From the NCBI GenBank assembly GCA_017634555.1, contig JAGBNF010000042.1, positions 1 to 61,379 on the forward strand: DNA of 61,379 nucleotides, read 5' to 3'. Below, in pieces: positions 1 to 8,362 of the stretch (position 1 is the first letter of the stretch; each line of letters begins with the position of its first letter). Position numbers and translations under genes: made by a program. The notes under the pieces were generated by a model. The model searched no databases, had not been told where the DNA came from, and saw nothing but the letters and a program-made list of their open reading frames with translations. Source of the stretch: Eubacterium sp. (GTDB lineage: Bacteria; Bacillota; Clostridia; Lachnospirales; Lachnospiraceae).

Positions 1-1089
1 GACGGATTTGTATTTCCGGAAAACTGTAGTAAGCTTTTTTCTCACTGTATAGTTTTGGAAAGTATATATTTAAGCGGGGTTGATACAAGCAAGGTAACAA
101 ATATGGAAGGAATGTTCAGCGGCTGCTGGAGCTTGAAGGATATTGATCTCAGTAATTTTAATACAAAAAAAGTTACTAATATGAATGGTATGTTCTATGA
201 CTGTCATAGTTTAACAAAACTGGATCTGAGTAGTTTTGATACAAGTAATGTCGAATATGTAGGTAGTATGTTTCATTCGTGCCGTAGTCTTAAAAGTCTC
301 GATCTTTCGAAATTTGATCTGAGAAATATTAAAGCGAACAGTGATCGGTATGGCGATTATCAGCTTTATAAAATGTTTTATGATTGTTCTGCACTAAATA
401 CTTTATATACGCCGCTTAATCTGTATGAGCAGATAGACCTGAAAGAGCGTATGTATGATGCAAAAGGAAATGAACATGATACTCTTCCTATAGGATCAGC
501 TACTACAAAGAAGCTTGTGCTTCATATAACAGGATGGGGAAAAGGTTCTGAAGAATGGTACTATCTGAGGGATAATGAAACATATTATAATGATACACCT
601 CTTTTCGGATATGGATACATAAACGGTGTTAAAGATTGGTATATAGCGTATAAAGGAAATTGGGATAAAACATTTACCGGTCTTGCACAGTATGATGGTA
701 AAGAAGGATGGGGATTTGCCAGAAAAGGAAAGCGTGATACGTCCTTCAGCGGAATTGCGCTTGCAACGAACGGTAAGTGGTACTATGTAAATAAGGGAAA
801 GCTTGATCTGAAATTTACAGGTAAGATCGCTCAGACAACAGACGGTAAATGGTATTACTGTACTAACGGAAGACCTGATCTCAAGTTCAGCGGTAAGATT
901 GCTCACTGCACAAACGGAAGCTGGTACTATGTAACAAAGGGCAGGATAGACAGATCATTTACTGGAATTGCAGAGGCAACCAACGGAAAGTATTACTATG
1001 TTGTTAAGGGCGTGCTGGATAAATCCTATACCGGAAAAGTTAAGTATAAGGGTAAGACCTATAACATAGTTAAGGGCGCAGTTCACTGA
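1..1089 (+). CDS. BspA-like repeat surface protein, C-terminal part (5' truncated)
   Basis: The frame is open from base 1, so the N-terminus and any signal peptide lie left of the window; the in-frame TTG at 55 is not a credible start. Up to about base 480 the protein shows BspA-type (DUF285) leucine-rich repeats with the pattern MFxxCxSLxxLDLSxF, with cores NMEGMFSGC, NMNGMFYDC and SMFHSC. From about base 540 there are roughly seven aromatic repeats of about 25 residues with cores such as GKWYYVNKGKLDLKFTG, resembling choline/glucan-binding wall-attachment repeats. By family knowledge this is a secreted surface protein using the C-terminal repeats for cell-wall association; its ligand cannot be read from sequence. 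It ends before a strong terminator and is not obviously co-transcribed with the ABC exporter that follows. Confidence 0.8.
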   Translation, partial: DGFVFPENCSKLFSHCIVLESIYLSGVDTSKVTNMEGMFSGCWSLKDIDLSNFNTKKVTNMNGMFYDCHSLTKLDLSSFDTSNVEYVGSMFHSCRSLKSLDLSKFDLRNIKANSDRYGDYQLYKMFYDCSALNTLYTPLNLYEQIDLKERMYDAKGNEHDTLPIGSATTKKLVLHITGWGKGSEEWYYLRDNETYYNDTPLFGYGYINGVKDWYIAYKGNWDKTFTGLAQYDGKEGWGFARKGKRDTSFSGIALATNGKWYYVNKGKLDLKFTGKIAQTTDGKWYYCTNGRPDLKFSGKIAHCTNGSWYYVTKGRIDRSFTGIAEATNGKYYYVVKGVLDKSYTGKVKYKGKTYNIVKGAVH

Positions 1090-1119
1090 TAAGAAATTCT
1101 AAATAAATAATGTCAGAAG

Positions 1120-1151
1120 AAAGGTTATCGTTCGGGCGATAGCCTTTTTTT
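1120..1151 (+). terminator. Rho-independent terminator after the BspA-like gene
   Basis: Stem AGGTTATCG / CGATAGCCT (9 pairs, one G-U) closed by a TTCGGG-type loop and followed by seven T residues. Confidence 0.85.
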
Positions 1152-1224
1152 ATGGATAATATACGGCAAAACGAGGGAGTATAATAGCAATTATATGCTT
1201 GTTTGGTATGGTAAGGTGTAGTAG

Positions 1225-1247
1225 AATTAAACAGATAATGTTTAATT
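1225..1247. promoter_or_regulatory. Inverted repeat upstream of the ABC exporter, possible operator
   Basis: Perfect 8-bp arms AATTAAAC and GTTTAATT separated by 7 bases, ending 16 bases before the GTG start. Spacing and symmetry resemble an operator for a dimeric MarR- or TetR-type repressor, which often controls exporters of this type, but no regulator gene is adjacent. A TATAAT at 1180-1185 lies upstream without a convincing -35. The role is inference. Confidence 0.4.
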
Positions 1248-1263
1248 TAAGGGAAGAAGTAAA

Positions 1264-3030
1264 GTGTTTAAGATTTTTAAGTTTCTAAAAAATCATAAGC
1301 TTCAGGCGGTTTTGGCACCGCTTTTTAAAATGCTTGAAGCTTTGTTTGAGCTTTTTGTGCCTCTTGTTGTGGCCAGTATGATTGATAAGGGAATAAGACT
1401 GGGAGACCTCGGCCATACCTTCAGAATGGGTGGGCTTCTGGTGCTTCTTGCGGTGGTAGGACTCACATTTTCCGTAACTGCACAATACTTTTCAGCGGTG
1501 GCAGCAATAGGCGTAGGAAGAAGCCTCCGACTGGAGCTCTTTAAGCATATAGAGAGCCTTTCATATAAGGAAATAGATAAGACCGGAGCTTCAACACTGA
1601 TCACGAGAATGACAAGTGATGTTAATCAGGTTCAGACCGGAGTTAACATGATGCTGAGACTATTCCTCAGATCACCATTCGTTGTATTCGGTGCAGTAAT
1701 AATGGCATTTACCGTTGATGTAAAGACGGCAATGATATTCTGCGTTGTTCTTCCGCTCCTTGTAGTGGTTGTCTGCGGCGTAACCTACGGTTCACTGCCT
1801 CTTTATAAGAAGGTACAGACCAAGATGGACAGGGTTACTCTCCTTACCAGAGAGAGTCTTGTTGGTGTGAGAGTAGTTCGTGCATTTAACAGACAGAAGC
1901 AGGAAATAGCTGATTTCGGTGATGCTGCGGAAGGTCTTCGTATGGAGCAGATGCGCGTGGGAAGACTATCTTCATTCATGAATCCTGTTACCCTTGTTAT
2001 AGTTAATCTCGGAATTGCGGCAATCATTTATAAGGGTGGCTTCAGAGTTGATGAGGGAAGCCTTACACAGGGCCAGGTTATAGCTCTCGTAAACTATATG
2101 TCTCAGATACTTGTGGAGCTTGTAAAGCTTGCAAATCTTATAATCACAATGACTAAGTCTGTTGCATGTGCCAACAGAGTAAATGATATTCTGAATCTTA
2201 AGTCCTCTATCGAGTTCCGTGAGATGATAGAAGGTAAAGCGGGCGATAAGAGTAACTCATCAGCTGATCCTAAGGTTCCTCGTGTTGAGTTCAGAAATGT
2301 AGCCCTTAATTATAATGATACCGGAGATAGTTCACTTGATGAGATATCTTTTACGGCAATGCCGGGAGATACCATAGGTGTTATCGGTGGTACAGGTTCG
2401 GGAAAATCTTCCCTCGTAAATCTTATTCCGAGATTCTATGATGTTACTTCAGGTAATGTAATGATCGACGGCAGGGATGTCAAAGAATACGGTAAGGAAG
2501 AGCTTAGAGAAAAGATAGGTATGGTTCCTCAGAAGGCTGTTCTCTTCAAGGGAACAGTTGCTGAAAATGTAAGATGGGGCAAGACAGATGCTTCTGATGA
2601 TGAAGTACGCACGGCCCTTGATGCGGCTCAGGCTCTGGGCTTTATAGAAGAGAAGGAAGGCGGGATCAATTTCGCCCTTAATCAGGGAGCGAGAAATCTC
2701 TCAGGCGGACAGAAGCAGAGAGTTACCGTTGCCAGGGCTCTGGTCAGACGACCTGAGATTCTTATCCTGGATGACAGTTCTTCGGCGCTTGACTATGCTA
2801 CAGATGCGGCCATGAGATCGGCTATCAAGAAGTACGCTGAAGGAATGACGATATTTATGGTATCACAGCGAGCATCATCCATAATGCATGCCGATAAGAT
2901 AATAGTTCTTGATGACGGACGTATAGCCGGAATCGGAACTCATGATGAACTCCTTAAAGATTGCGAGATATATCGTGAGATATGCCATTCCCAGATGGGT
3001 GATAATACATCTAAGGAGGTGGCATCATGA
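1264..3030 (+). CDS. ABC exporter half-transporter, degenerate-site subunit
   Basis: This is a type IV ABC exporter half-transporter of 588 residues: an N-terminal six-helix transmembrane domain (about 1-310), then a nucleotide-binding domain. Walker A is GGTGSGKSS (about residue 375), the signature is LSGGQ (about 478), and Walker B LILDD (about 500) carries Asp where the catalytic Glu normally sits. The H-loop reads VSQR, with Gln for His. These changes mark the non-hydrolytic site of heterodimeric exporters such as BmrCD and TM287/288. The GTG start is preceded by GGGAAGAAG. The stop overlaps the next ATG (ATGA), so the two subunits are translationally coupled. The substrate is unknown; multidrug or peptide export is plausible. 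Confidence 0.9.
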   Translation: MFKIFKFLKNHKLQAVLAPLFKMLEALFELFVPLVVASMIDKGIRLGDLGHTFRMGGLLVLLAVVGLTFSVTAQYFSAVAAIGVGRSLRLELFKHIESLSYKEIDKTGASTLITRMTSDVNQVQTGVNMMLRLFLRSPFVVFGAVIMAFTVDVKTAMIFCVVLPLLVVVVCGVTYGSLPLYKKVQTKMDRVTLLTRESLVGVRVVRAFNRQKQEIADFGDAAEGLRMEQMRVGRLSSFMNPVTLVIVNLGIAAIIYKGGFRVDEGSLTQGQVIALVNYMSQILVELVKLANLIITMTKSVACANRVNDILNLKSSIEFREMIEGKAGDKSNSSADPKVPRVEFRNVALNYNDTGDSSLDEISFTAMPGDTIGVIGGTGSGKSSLVNLIPRFYDVTSGNVMIDGRDVKEYGKEELREKIGMVPQKAVLFKGTVAENVRWGKTDASDDEVRTALDAAQALGFIEEKEGGINFALNQGARNLSGGQKQRVTVARALVRRPEILILDDSSSALDYATDAAMRSAIKKYAEGMTIFMVSQRASSIMHADKIIVLDDGRIAGIGTHDELLKDCEIYREICHSQMGDNTSKEVAS

Positions 3031-4754
3031 AAGCAACTTATAAAAGAATCCTGAAATGTATTAAAAAATATAGATTACTGGTTATTCTTTCACTTATTTC
3101 AGCTGCTGCAACAGTAGTTCTTCAGCTATATATTCCGATTCTTGCCGGAAGAGCGGTGGATCATGTGATAGGTGTTGGAAATGTGGATTATTCTGCGGTG
3201 AAGGATATTCTCACCACAATGATCATAGTTATTGCCGGAGCGGCTATAAGCCAGTGGATAATGAGTATCCTAAACAATAAGATTACCTATAACATCGTTA
3301 AGGATATCAGAACAGAGGCATATAACCATATGGAGACTCTGCCGCTCTCGTATATCGACTCTAAGAGCTACGGAGATACGGTATCCAGAATAGTATCCGA
3401 TATTGATCAGTTTGCCGACGGACTTCTTATGGGTTTTTCCCAGCTTTTTACAGGAGTCATTACTATAGTCGGAACACTTATCTTTATGTTTTCCGTAAAT
3501 GTGAGAATCAGCCTTGTGGTTGTTCTTCTTACACCAATGTCACTTATCTTTGCTTCAAGACTTGCAAAGGCAACCTTCAATATGTTTAAGAAGCAGTCCG
3601 AAGCAAGAGGTGAAATGACAGGCCTCGTAGAAGAGATGATCGGAAATCAGAAGATAGTTCAGGCATTTTCATATGAGGATGACGCAGAGAAGAGATTTGA
3701 AGTGATAAATGATGAGCTTTCAAAGGCAACCCTTAAGGCTACATTTTTCTCATCCCTGACAAATCCGGGTACAAGATTTGTAAACAATATAGTTTATGCC
3801 GGAGTAGGAATAGTAGGTGCATTCTCTGTAATCGGTGGCGTACTTACAGTAGGTCAGCTTACAGTATTCCTCAGCTATGCGACTCAGTATGCTAAGCCGT
3901 TCAATGAAATATCGGGCGTTATGACCGAGCTTCAGAATGCAGTAGCCTGTGCGGCAAGAGTATTCGAAATGATAGATGAAAAACCTGAAATCTCTGATGC
4001 AGATTCAGAAGAACTGAAGGATGTAAAGGGACAGGTGGATATAGATGGAGTTGTATTCTCCTATGTGCCTGACAAGAAGCTTATTACAAACTTTAATCTT
4101 AAGGTTGAGCAGGGAAAGAGAGTAGCGATTGTAGGTCCTACGGGATGCGGCAAGAGTACAGTGATCAATCTTCTGATGAGATTTTATGATGTAAATAAGG
4201 GCTGTATCAGTGTTGACGGTAAGGATATAAGAAAGGTTACTAGAAACAGCCTTAGAGATAATTACGGAATGGTGCTTCAGGAGACCTGGCTTAAGACGGG
4301 TACTGTAAGAGAGAATATTGCATACGGAAAGCCTGATGCAACGGATGAGGAGATAATAGCAGCAGCTAAGCTTACTCATGCTCACAGCTTTATCAGACGT
4401 CTTCCTAAGGGCTACGATACAGAGCTTATAGAGGATGGCGGAATTCTTTCACAGGGACAGAAGCAGCTTCTCTGTATCACAAGAGTAGTTCTGAATCTTC
4501 CGCCTATGCTGATCCTTGATGAAGCTACATCTTCGATAGATACAAGAACTGAGATCAGAATTCAGAATGCCTTTGCAAAGATGATGCAGGGCAGAACAAG
4601 CTTTATAGTAGCACACAGACTTTCAACCATTCAGAGCGCAGATCTGATTCTCGTAATGAAGGATGGAAATATCATCGAGCAGGGTACACATACCGAACTC
4701 CTTGAAAAGAAGGGATTTTATTCAGAACTATATAATGCACAATATGCGAACTAA
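3027..4754 (+). CDS. ABC exporter half-transporter, catalytically canonical subunit
   Basis: This 575-residue partner of the preceding gene has an N-terminal transmembrane domain and a nucleotide-binding domain with Walker A GPTGCGKST (about 369), Walker B LILDEAT (about 495) with the catalytic Glu, and a canonical VAHR H-loop. Its signature is LSQGQ rather than LSGGQ. In a heterodimer that signature would complete the degenerate site formed by the partner's Walker motifs, while the partner's LSGGQ completes this subunit's competent site. The two genes are thus complementary in the way known for asymmetric exporters. A strong AAGGAGGT lies 6 bases before the ATG inside the upstream gene. No terminator follows directly; a multi-hairpin element starts 7 bases after the stop. 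Confidence 0.9.
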   Translation: MKATYKRILKCIKKYRLLVILSLISAAATVVLQLYIPILAGRAVDHVIGVGNVDYSAVKDILTTMIIVIAGAAISQWIMSILNNKITYNIVKDIRTEAYNHMETLPLSYIDSKSYGDTVSRIVSDIDQFADGLLMGFSQLFTGVITIVGTLIFMFSVNVRISLVVVLLTPMSLIFASRLAKATFNMFKKQSEARGEMTGLVEEMIGNQKIVQAFSYEDDAEKRFEVINDELSKATLKATFFSSLTNPGTRFVNNIVYAGVGIVGAFSVIGGVLTVGQLTVFLSYATQYAKPFNEISGVMTELQNAVACAARVFEMIDEKPEISDADSEELKDVKGQVDIDGVVFSYVPDKKLITNFNLKVEQGKRVAIVGPTGCGKSTVINLLMRFYDVNKGCISVDGKDIRKVTRNSLRDNYGMVLQETWLKTGTVRENIAYGKPDATDEEIIAAAKLTHAHSFIRRLPKGYDTELIEDGGILSQGQKQLLCITRVVLNLPPMLILDEATSSIDTRTEIRIQNAFAKMMQGRTSFIVAHRLSTIQSADLILVMKDGNIIEQGTHTELLEKKGFYSELYNAQYAN

Positions 4755-4760
4755 TGTAAC

Positions 4761-4942
4761 TGTTAAGCAGATTGTGAGAATTAATGAAACATCGTGAAAA
4801 CTTGTTTTCTAAGATGTTTCAGTGATTCGAGCAGAACCTGCGCAGCAGGGTTGCATAAATGCATGAAATAATGAGTCTCCGAAGGAGACGGCTAGGTGCG
4901 AAGCACCGACATTATGAATGCATTGATGCAATCTGCTTAACA
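4761..4942. repeat. Multi-hairpin intergenic element A
   Basis: Outer arms TGTTAAGCAGATTGT (4761-4775) and GCAATCTGCTTAACA (4928-4942) are complementary over 15 bp with one G-U. Inside are a hairpin at 4786-4820 (GAAACATC/GATGTTTC around an inner GAAAAC/GTTTTC), a CCTGC-GCA-GCAGG hairpin, and a long imperfect stem (TGCATAAATGCAT.../...ATGCATTGATGCA) enclosing two triloop hairpins, GTCTCC-GAA-GGAGAC and GGTGC-GAA-GCACC. No U-tract follows. The region has no ORF. It may be a structured RNA, a transcript-end stabiliser or a cruciform DNA repeat; the sequence does not decide. Confidence 0.65.
4786..4820. repeat. Hairpin with recurring 22-nt core, copy 1
   Basis: Outer arms GAAACATC and GATGTTTC flank a core containing GTGAAAACTTGTTTTC. 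Bases 4791-4812 are identical to 19968-19989, while the outer stem there is a different but complementary pair. Confidence 0.7.
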
Positions 4943-4976
4943 ATCTGCATAACAAAAGTATTTGGGGGGACGCTAT

Positions 4977-5840
4977 ATGAAACGTATTAATAAAACTATA
5001 TTATTACTACTTCTTACAATGATGGTCATTTCCATCTTCCCAACTCAAGTTCATGCTGACATGGGTCCAAAGCCGTCTATCAAGCTTACCGTTGTAAATG
5101 CACCGGAGGATTATTATATTGCGCTTCTTGCAGATGAGTTTGAACGTGATATGCCGGAGTCAGAGCTGCAGATCGACAGTGTGACAGAAGATTCGGTGAG
5201 AGAGTATCTGAAAAACTTTTATTATAATGGATGGTATTTCTTCGAGTCACCTGTGGGAAGAAATGTTTATAAGAAGAATGTTGAAGGTGTCTATCTTTTT
5301 GATTATATGGTTCCGAATCCGTTCAGAGTAATAATTATTTCGACTGACGGAACAATCACGATAAGTAAAGAGATTCATATAGAAGAATATAATTCTGAAG
5401 TGACTTATGATTTCTCTGCAGATACATTAACAGAAAAGAATAAGGGTAAGGGATATGGAAAAAGAATATTCTGGATAATAGTATGTTATATCCTTACACT
5501 TATTTTTGAATATATTATTCTGAAGATATTCAGATATCCGAAGAATAAAAGAAACCTTATATGTTTCTTTGTTACAAATACAATAACACAGATAGCCCTG
5601 AATACTTTTGTGGCAGTATTCTGGAATGCAGGGCTGGCGATGTTCATCGTAAGTATATGGATTGAAATTTTTATTATTGCGATCGAAGCAATTGTCTATG
5701 CCTTTAATCTGGTGGATATGTACGATGATCGTCATCCTGCAAGGGGTATTGCATATTCCATAGCAGCAAATCTGTTCAGTATATTTATGGGCGTTGTACT
5801 TTTATATCTGGGTATATGGATAGGAAGTTTTTTTAGATGA
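4977..5840 (+). CDS. Exported-domain/multi-pass membrane protein, function unknown
   Basis: The start is ATG at 4977, with GGGGGGA 6 bases upstream; the in-frame TTG at 4962 lies in front of that site. The 287-residue product begins with a basic-hydrophobic signal sequence ending near VHADMGPKPS. The mature N-terminus, with its MGPKPS motif, recurs in many uncharacterised Firmicutes membrane proteins. An extracytoplasmic domain of about 130 residues follows, then four or five hydrophobic helices from about residue 160 to the end. I recognise the family pattern but know no function. Its last bases overlap the start of the next gene (ATGA), suggesting a two-gene operon with the EamA transporter. 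Confidence 0.75.
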   Translation: MKRINKTILLLLLTMMVISIFPTQVHADMGPKPSIKLTVVNAPEDYYIALLADEFERDMPESELQIDSVTEDSVREYLKNFYYNGWYFFESPVGRNVYKKNVEGVYLFDYMVPNPFRVIIISTDGTITISKEIHIEEYNSEVTYDFSADTLTEKNKGKGYGKRIFWIIVCYILTLIFEYIILKIFRYPKNKRNLICFFVTNTITQIALNTFVAVFWNAGLAMFIVSIWIEIFIIAIEAIVYAFNLVDMYDDRHPARGIAYSIAANLFSIFMGVVLLYLGIWIGSFFR

Positions 5841-6724
5841 AAGAATATATAGGAAGCAAGCTGCTTATAATGCTTGCGGGCATCTTATGGGGATGCATGG
5901 GTCTTTTTGTAAGACCCTTCAATGATAAAGGTCTTAATTCCTGGGATATAGTATTTTTAAGAGCTATGCTTACTACCGTATTCATGGCTCTTATTCTTGT
6001 TATTAAGGATAAAAGCCTTTTTAAAATAAAAATGAAGGATATATGGTGCTTTCTCGGGACAGGACTTCTCAGCATAGTTTTCTTTAATCTATGTTACTTT
6101 AAGGAGATTACTATAACGTCCCTTTCGGTGGCAGCAATACTTTTATATACAGCGCCGGCGTTTGTAATGGTGATCTCGGCATTTTGTTTTAAAGAACGTC
6201 TCACGAAACTGAAGGTGCTTGCACTGATATTATCATTTACAGGACTCATCTTTGTTACGGGAGTTCTGGGAGGGGGAGAGCGCCTTACGGTCAAGACGCT
6301 TTTTATCGGGCTTGGAGCAGGACTCGGATATGCACTGTATTCGATATTTGGAAGATATGCCTTGGAGCGAGGATATAACTCATATACAATCAGTTTTTAT
6401 ACATTTCTTTTTGCCACAGCTGCAACAATGTTTTTTGCAAGTCCGTTAGAAGTTGCATCGGTTGTTACATCATCGTCGGGAAGCGTGGTATTGGCTATAA
6501 TCTTTGTACTCATATCTACAGTAGTACCGTACCTTGTATATACAATCGGACTAAAATCTGTCGAGAATGGACAGGCATCAATAATAGCATCAATTGAGCC
6601 GGTGATAGCAACGCTTAATGGAATCATATGGTTTAGTGAGAAGATGACTATCGGAGTTGTTATTGGAATCATACTTGTTCTTTCGGGAATAGTAATTAGC
6701 AATATAAAGATGAAGATGACTTAA
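5837..6724 (+). CDS. EamA/DMT-family transporter
   Basis: The 295-residue protein is almost entirely hydrophobic, with about ten predicted helices arranged as two EamA repeats (about 9-140 and 155-290). The first begins with the typical AGILWGCMGLFVRPF and the second ends at a GxxLxxxGI-like helix. DMT-family members usually move small metabolites, often amino acids or nucleotide-related compounds, across the plasma membrane; the substrate cannot be assigned. Translation is probably coupled to the preceding gene by the ATGA overlap. Confidence 0.85.
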   Translation: MKEYIGSKLLIMLAGILWGCMGLFVRPFNDKGLNSWDIVFLRAMLTTVFMALILVIKDKSLFKIKMKDIWCFLGTGLLSIVFFNLCYFKEITITSLSVAAILLYTAPAFVMVISAFCFKERLTKLKVLALILSFTGLIFVTGVLGGGERLTVKTLFIGLGAGLGYALYSIFGRYALERGYNSYTISFYTFLFATAATMFFASPLEVASVVTSSSGSVVLAIIFVLISTVVPYLVYTIGLKSVENGQASIIASIEPVIATLNGIIWFSEKMTIGVVIGIILVLSGIVISNIKMKMT

Positions 6725-6798
6725 GTCATACCCACGTCGTTACCAATTTCACTATGAAGGAACCTGAGCAGGAATTATAATATGCCATAAGAGATTAA

Positions 6799-6807
6799 TG
6801 TTATAAT
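6799..6807 (+). promoter_or_regulatory. Extended -10 promoter candidate
   Basis: TG-T-TATAAT, with no good -35 at normal spacing. A start near 6814 would give a leader of only about 14 bases containing AGGAGG before the ATG at 6828. Confidence 0.4.
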
Positions 6808-6827
6808 CATTACATAGGAGGCATATT

Positions 6828-7439
6828 ATGAATAGAAAGATTGGTATGGCGGGATCCGTGATAAATGCAATTACAGTATTATTGTTTGCTGTATTTTTAC
6901 TGGTACATTTTACTTTCGGTTATTTTTTCGTATGTATTATTCTTGCAATGAGTTTTGTGTGTATGGTATCGGCATTGGAAGTTGAGTGCGCTGATGATGC
7001 ACGTGCAGCGGGCAGGACAGCACTTGCTTTTTCTGCAATCTATGCAACACTTATAATTATCGTATATTATACGCAGTGTACAACTGTTTTAAATGAGAAG
7101 CTGGGAGAGGATGCAGCAAGAATCCTTGATTACAGCCATATGGGTCTCATGTTTAATCTGGATATTTTGGGTTATGGAATAATGGCAGTATCCACATTCT
7201 TTATCGGATTAACAGTAAAGGTAAAGAATAAGATAGATAAAGCACTCAAAATATTATTGATAGGTCATGGTTTGTTTTTCCCGGGATGCTTAATTATGCC
7301 GATGACAGGTATGTTCCTAGGCAGCAATGGTAGTAGTGGATCAGGCTCAATGGGTGGAGTTATTGCACTGGAGATATGGTGCTTATACTTTTTGCCGATA
7401 GGAATTCTTGCATTTCTACATTTTAAAAAGGATGACTGA
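6828..7439 (+). CDS. Multi-pass membrane protein, function unknown
   Basis: This 203-residue protein has about six hydrophobic segments (roughly 8-30, 32-50, 65-85, 110-130, 142-165, 178-198) and a Gly/Ser-rich loop before the last. The short basic C-terminus ends FKKDD. No catalytic motif is recognisable. AGGAGG lies 6 bases before the ATG. The GNAT gene starts 5 bases after the stop, so the two are probably co-transcribed. Confidence 0.7.
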   Translation: MNRKIGMAGSVINAITVLLFAVFLLVHFTFGYFFVCIILAMSFVCMVSALEVECADDARAAGRTALAFSAIYATLIIIVYYTQCTTVLNEKLGEDAARILDYSHMGLMFNLDILGYGIMAVSTFFIGLTVKVKNKIDKALKILLIGHGLFFPGCLIMPMTGMFLGSNGSSGSGSMGGVIALEIWCLYFLPIGILAFLHFKKDD

Positions 7440-7443
7440 TTAT

Positions 7444-8235
7444 ATGGATAATTTTGTAAATGAAAAAGACTATAATCTTCTGAGTAAAGATAAGTATACG
7501 TTCTCTGTTTTATCAAGAATTATTGGCGTAGAAAATGAAGTATTATTATCTGATCACGAAAGCATTATAATTTGTTTTACAGGACAGCCATTCCCTGCGT
7601 GGATATGGACACCTGATGAAGCTTCGGAAGATGACATGGGACGTGCTTATGAGTGTGCTAGGAAACAGGGATTCCTGGACGGCCATCACCGCTTTAACAT
7701 GAAGTATGAACTTGCAGAGTACTTTATAAACAGAGCTAAGACAGAAGGATTAACTCTTTCAATTACTACAAATCTATTTGCGTATGATTGCTTATCACCG
7801 GTGGCGCCTGCAACTGAAGTAGAAGGAAAGCTTCATATGTGTACACAGGAGGATCTTGATGAGCTGGTAGATTTCTACGATATGTTTCATAATGCAGTAG
7901 GAATCGATAAGGAAAGCCGCGAACAATACCGATTAATGGCTGAAGAAAAAATAAGGACAGGTTCCATGTATTTCTGGGAGATAAACGGTGGAAAACATGT
8001 AGCAAGCTGTGACTGGCATCCGGTAAATGATATGGCGTGTATCGGGCTGGTATATACACGAGAAGAGGAGCGCAGAAAACACTACGCTGAACATATTGTA
8101 TATCAGGTTACCGAGATGGTAAAAAACGAGGGATTTATCCCAATGCTTTATACGGATGCGGATTATGCTGCATCGAATGCATGTTATGAGAAAATCGGAT
8201 ATGTATTAAAAGGAAAACTATGTACGATAGGGTAG
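7444..8235 (+). CDS. GNAT-family N-acetyltransferase
   Basis: A start at ATG 7444 is preferred because it follows the upstream stop and has AAAAAGGA about 11 bases upstream; the frame stays open to an ATG at 7408 inside the previous gene. The product is about 263 residues. The C-terminal half shows a GNAT fold: a beta strand ending MACIGLVYT, an acetyl-CoA loop region around REEERRKHYAEHIVYQV, then YTDADYAASNACYEKIGYV, the usual final N-acetyltransferase motif. The N-terminal half is probably a second, diverged GNAT-like or substrate-binding domain. The acceptor is unknown. Confidence 0.8.
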   Translation: MDNFVNEKDYNLLSKDKYTFSVLSRIIGVENEVLLSDHESIIICFTGQPFPAWIWTPDEASEDDMGRAYECARKQGFLDGHHRFNMKYELAEYFINRAKTEGLTLSITTNLFAYDCLSPVAPATEVEGKLHMCTQEDLDELVDFYDMFHNAVGIDKESREQYRLMAEEKIRTGSMYFWEINGGKHVASCDWHPVNDMACIGLVYTREEERRKHYAEHIVYQVTEMVKNEGFIPMLYTDADYAASNACYEKIGYVLKGKLCTIG

Positions 8236-8362
8236 CATAATGGGGAAATATTTGGGGAATATTGAATATAATTGGCCGAATGAGGAATATGGTTACATTC
8301 AATTCGTGACGGATTTGAATTGATGACAAACAAATTATGCATAAGAGCAGTACGACAGTAAA

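Noticed and set aside
55-57. TTG as the start of the first gene
   Set aside because: The frame stays open to base 1 with BspA-like sequence, so the gene is cut by the window edge.
496-906. Minus-strand ORF inside the wall-binding repeats
   Set aside because: It is a shadow of a repetitive coding region with no ribosome-binding site or recognisable motif; the same applies to the other antisense ORFs.
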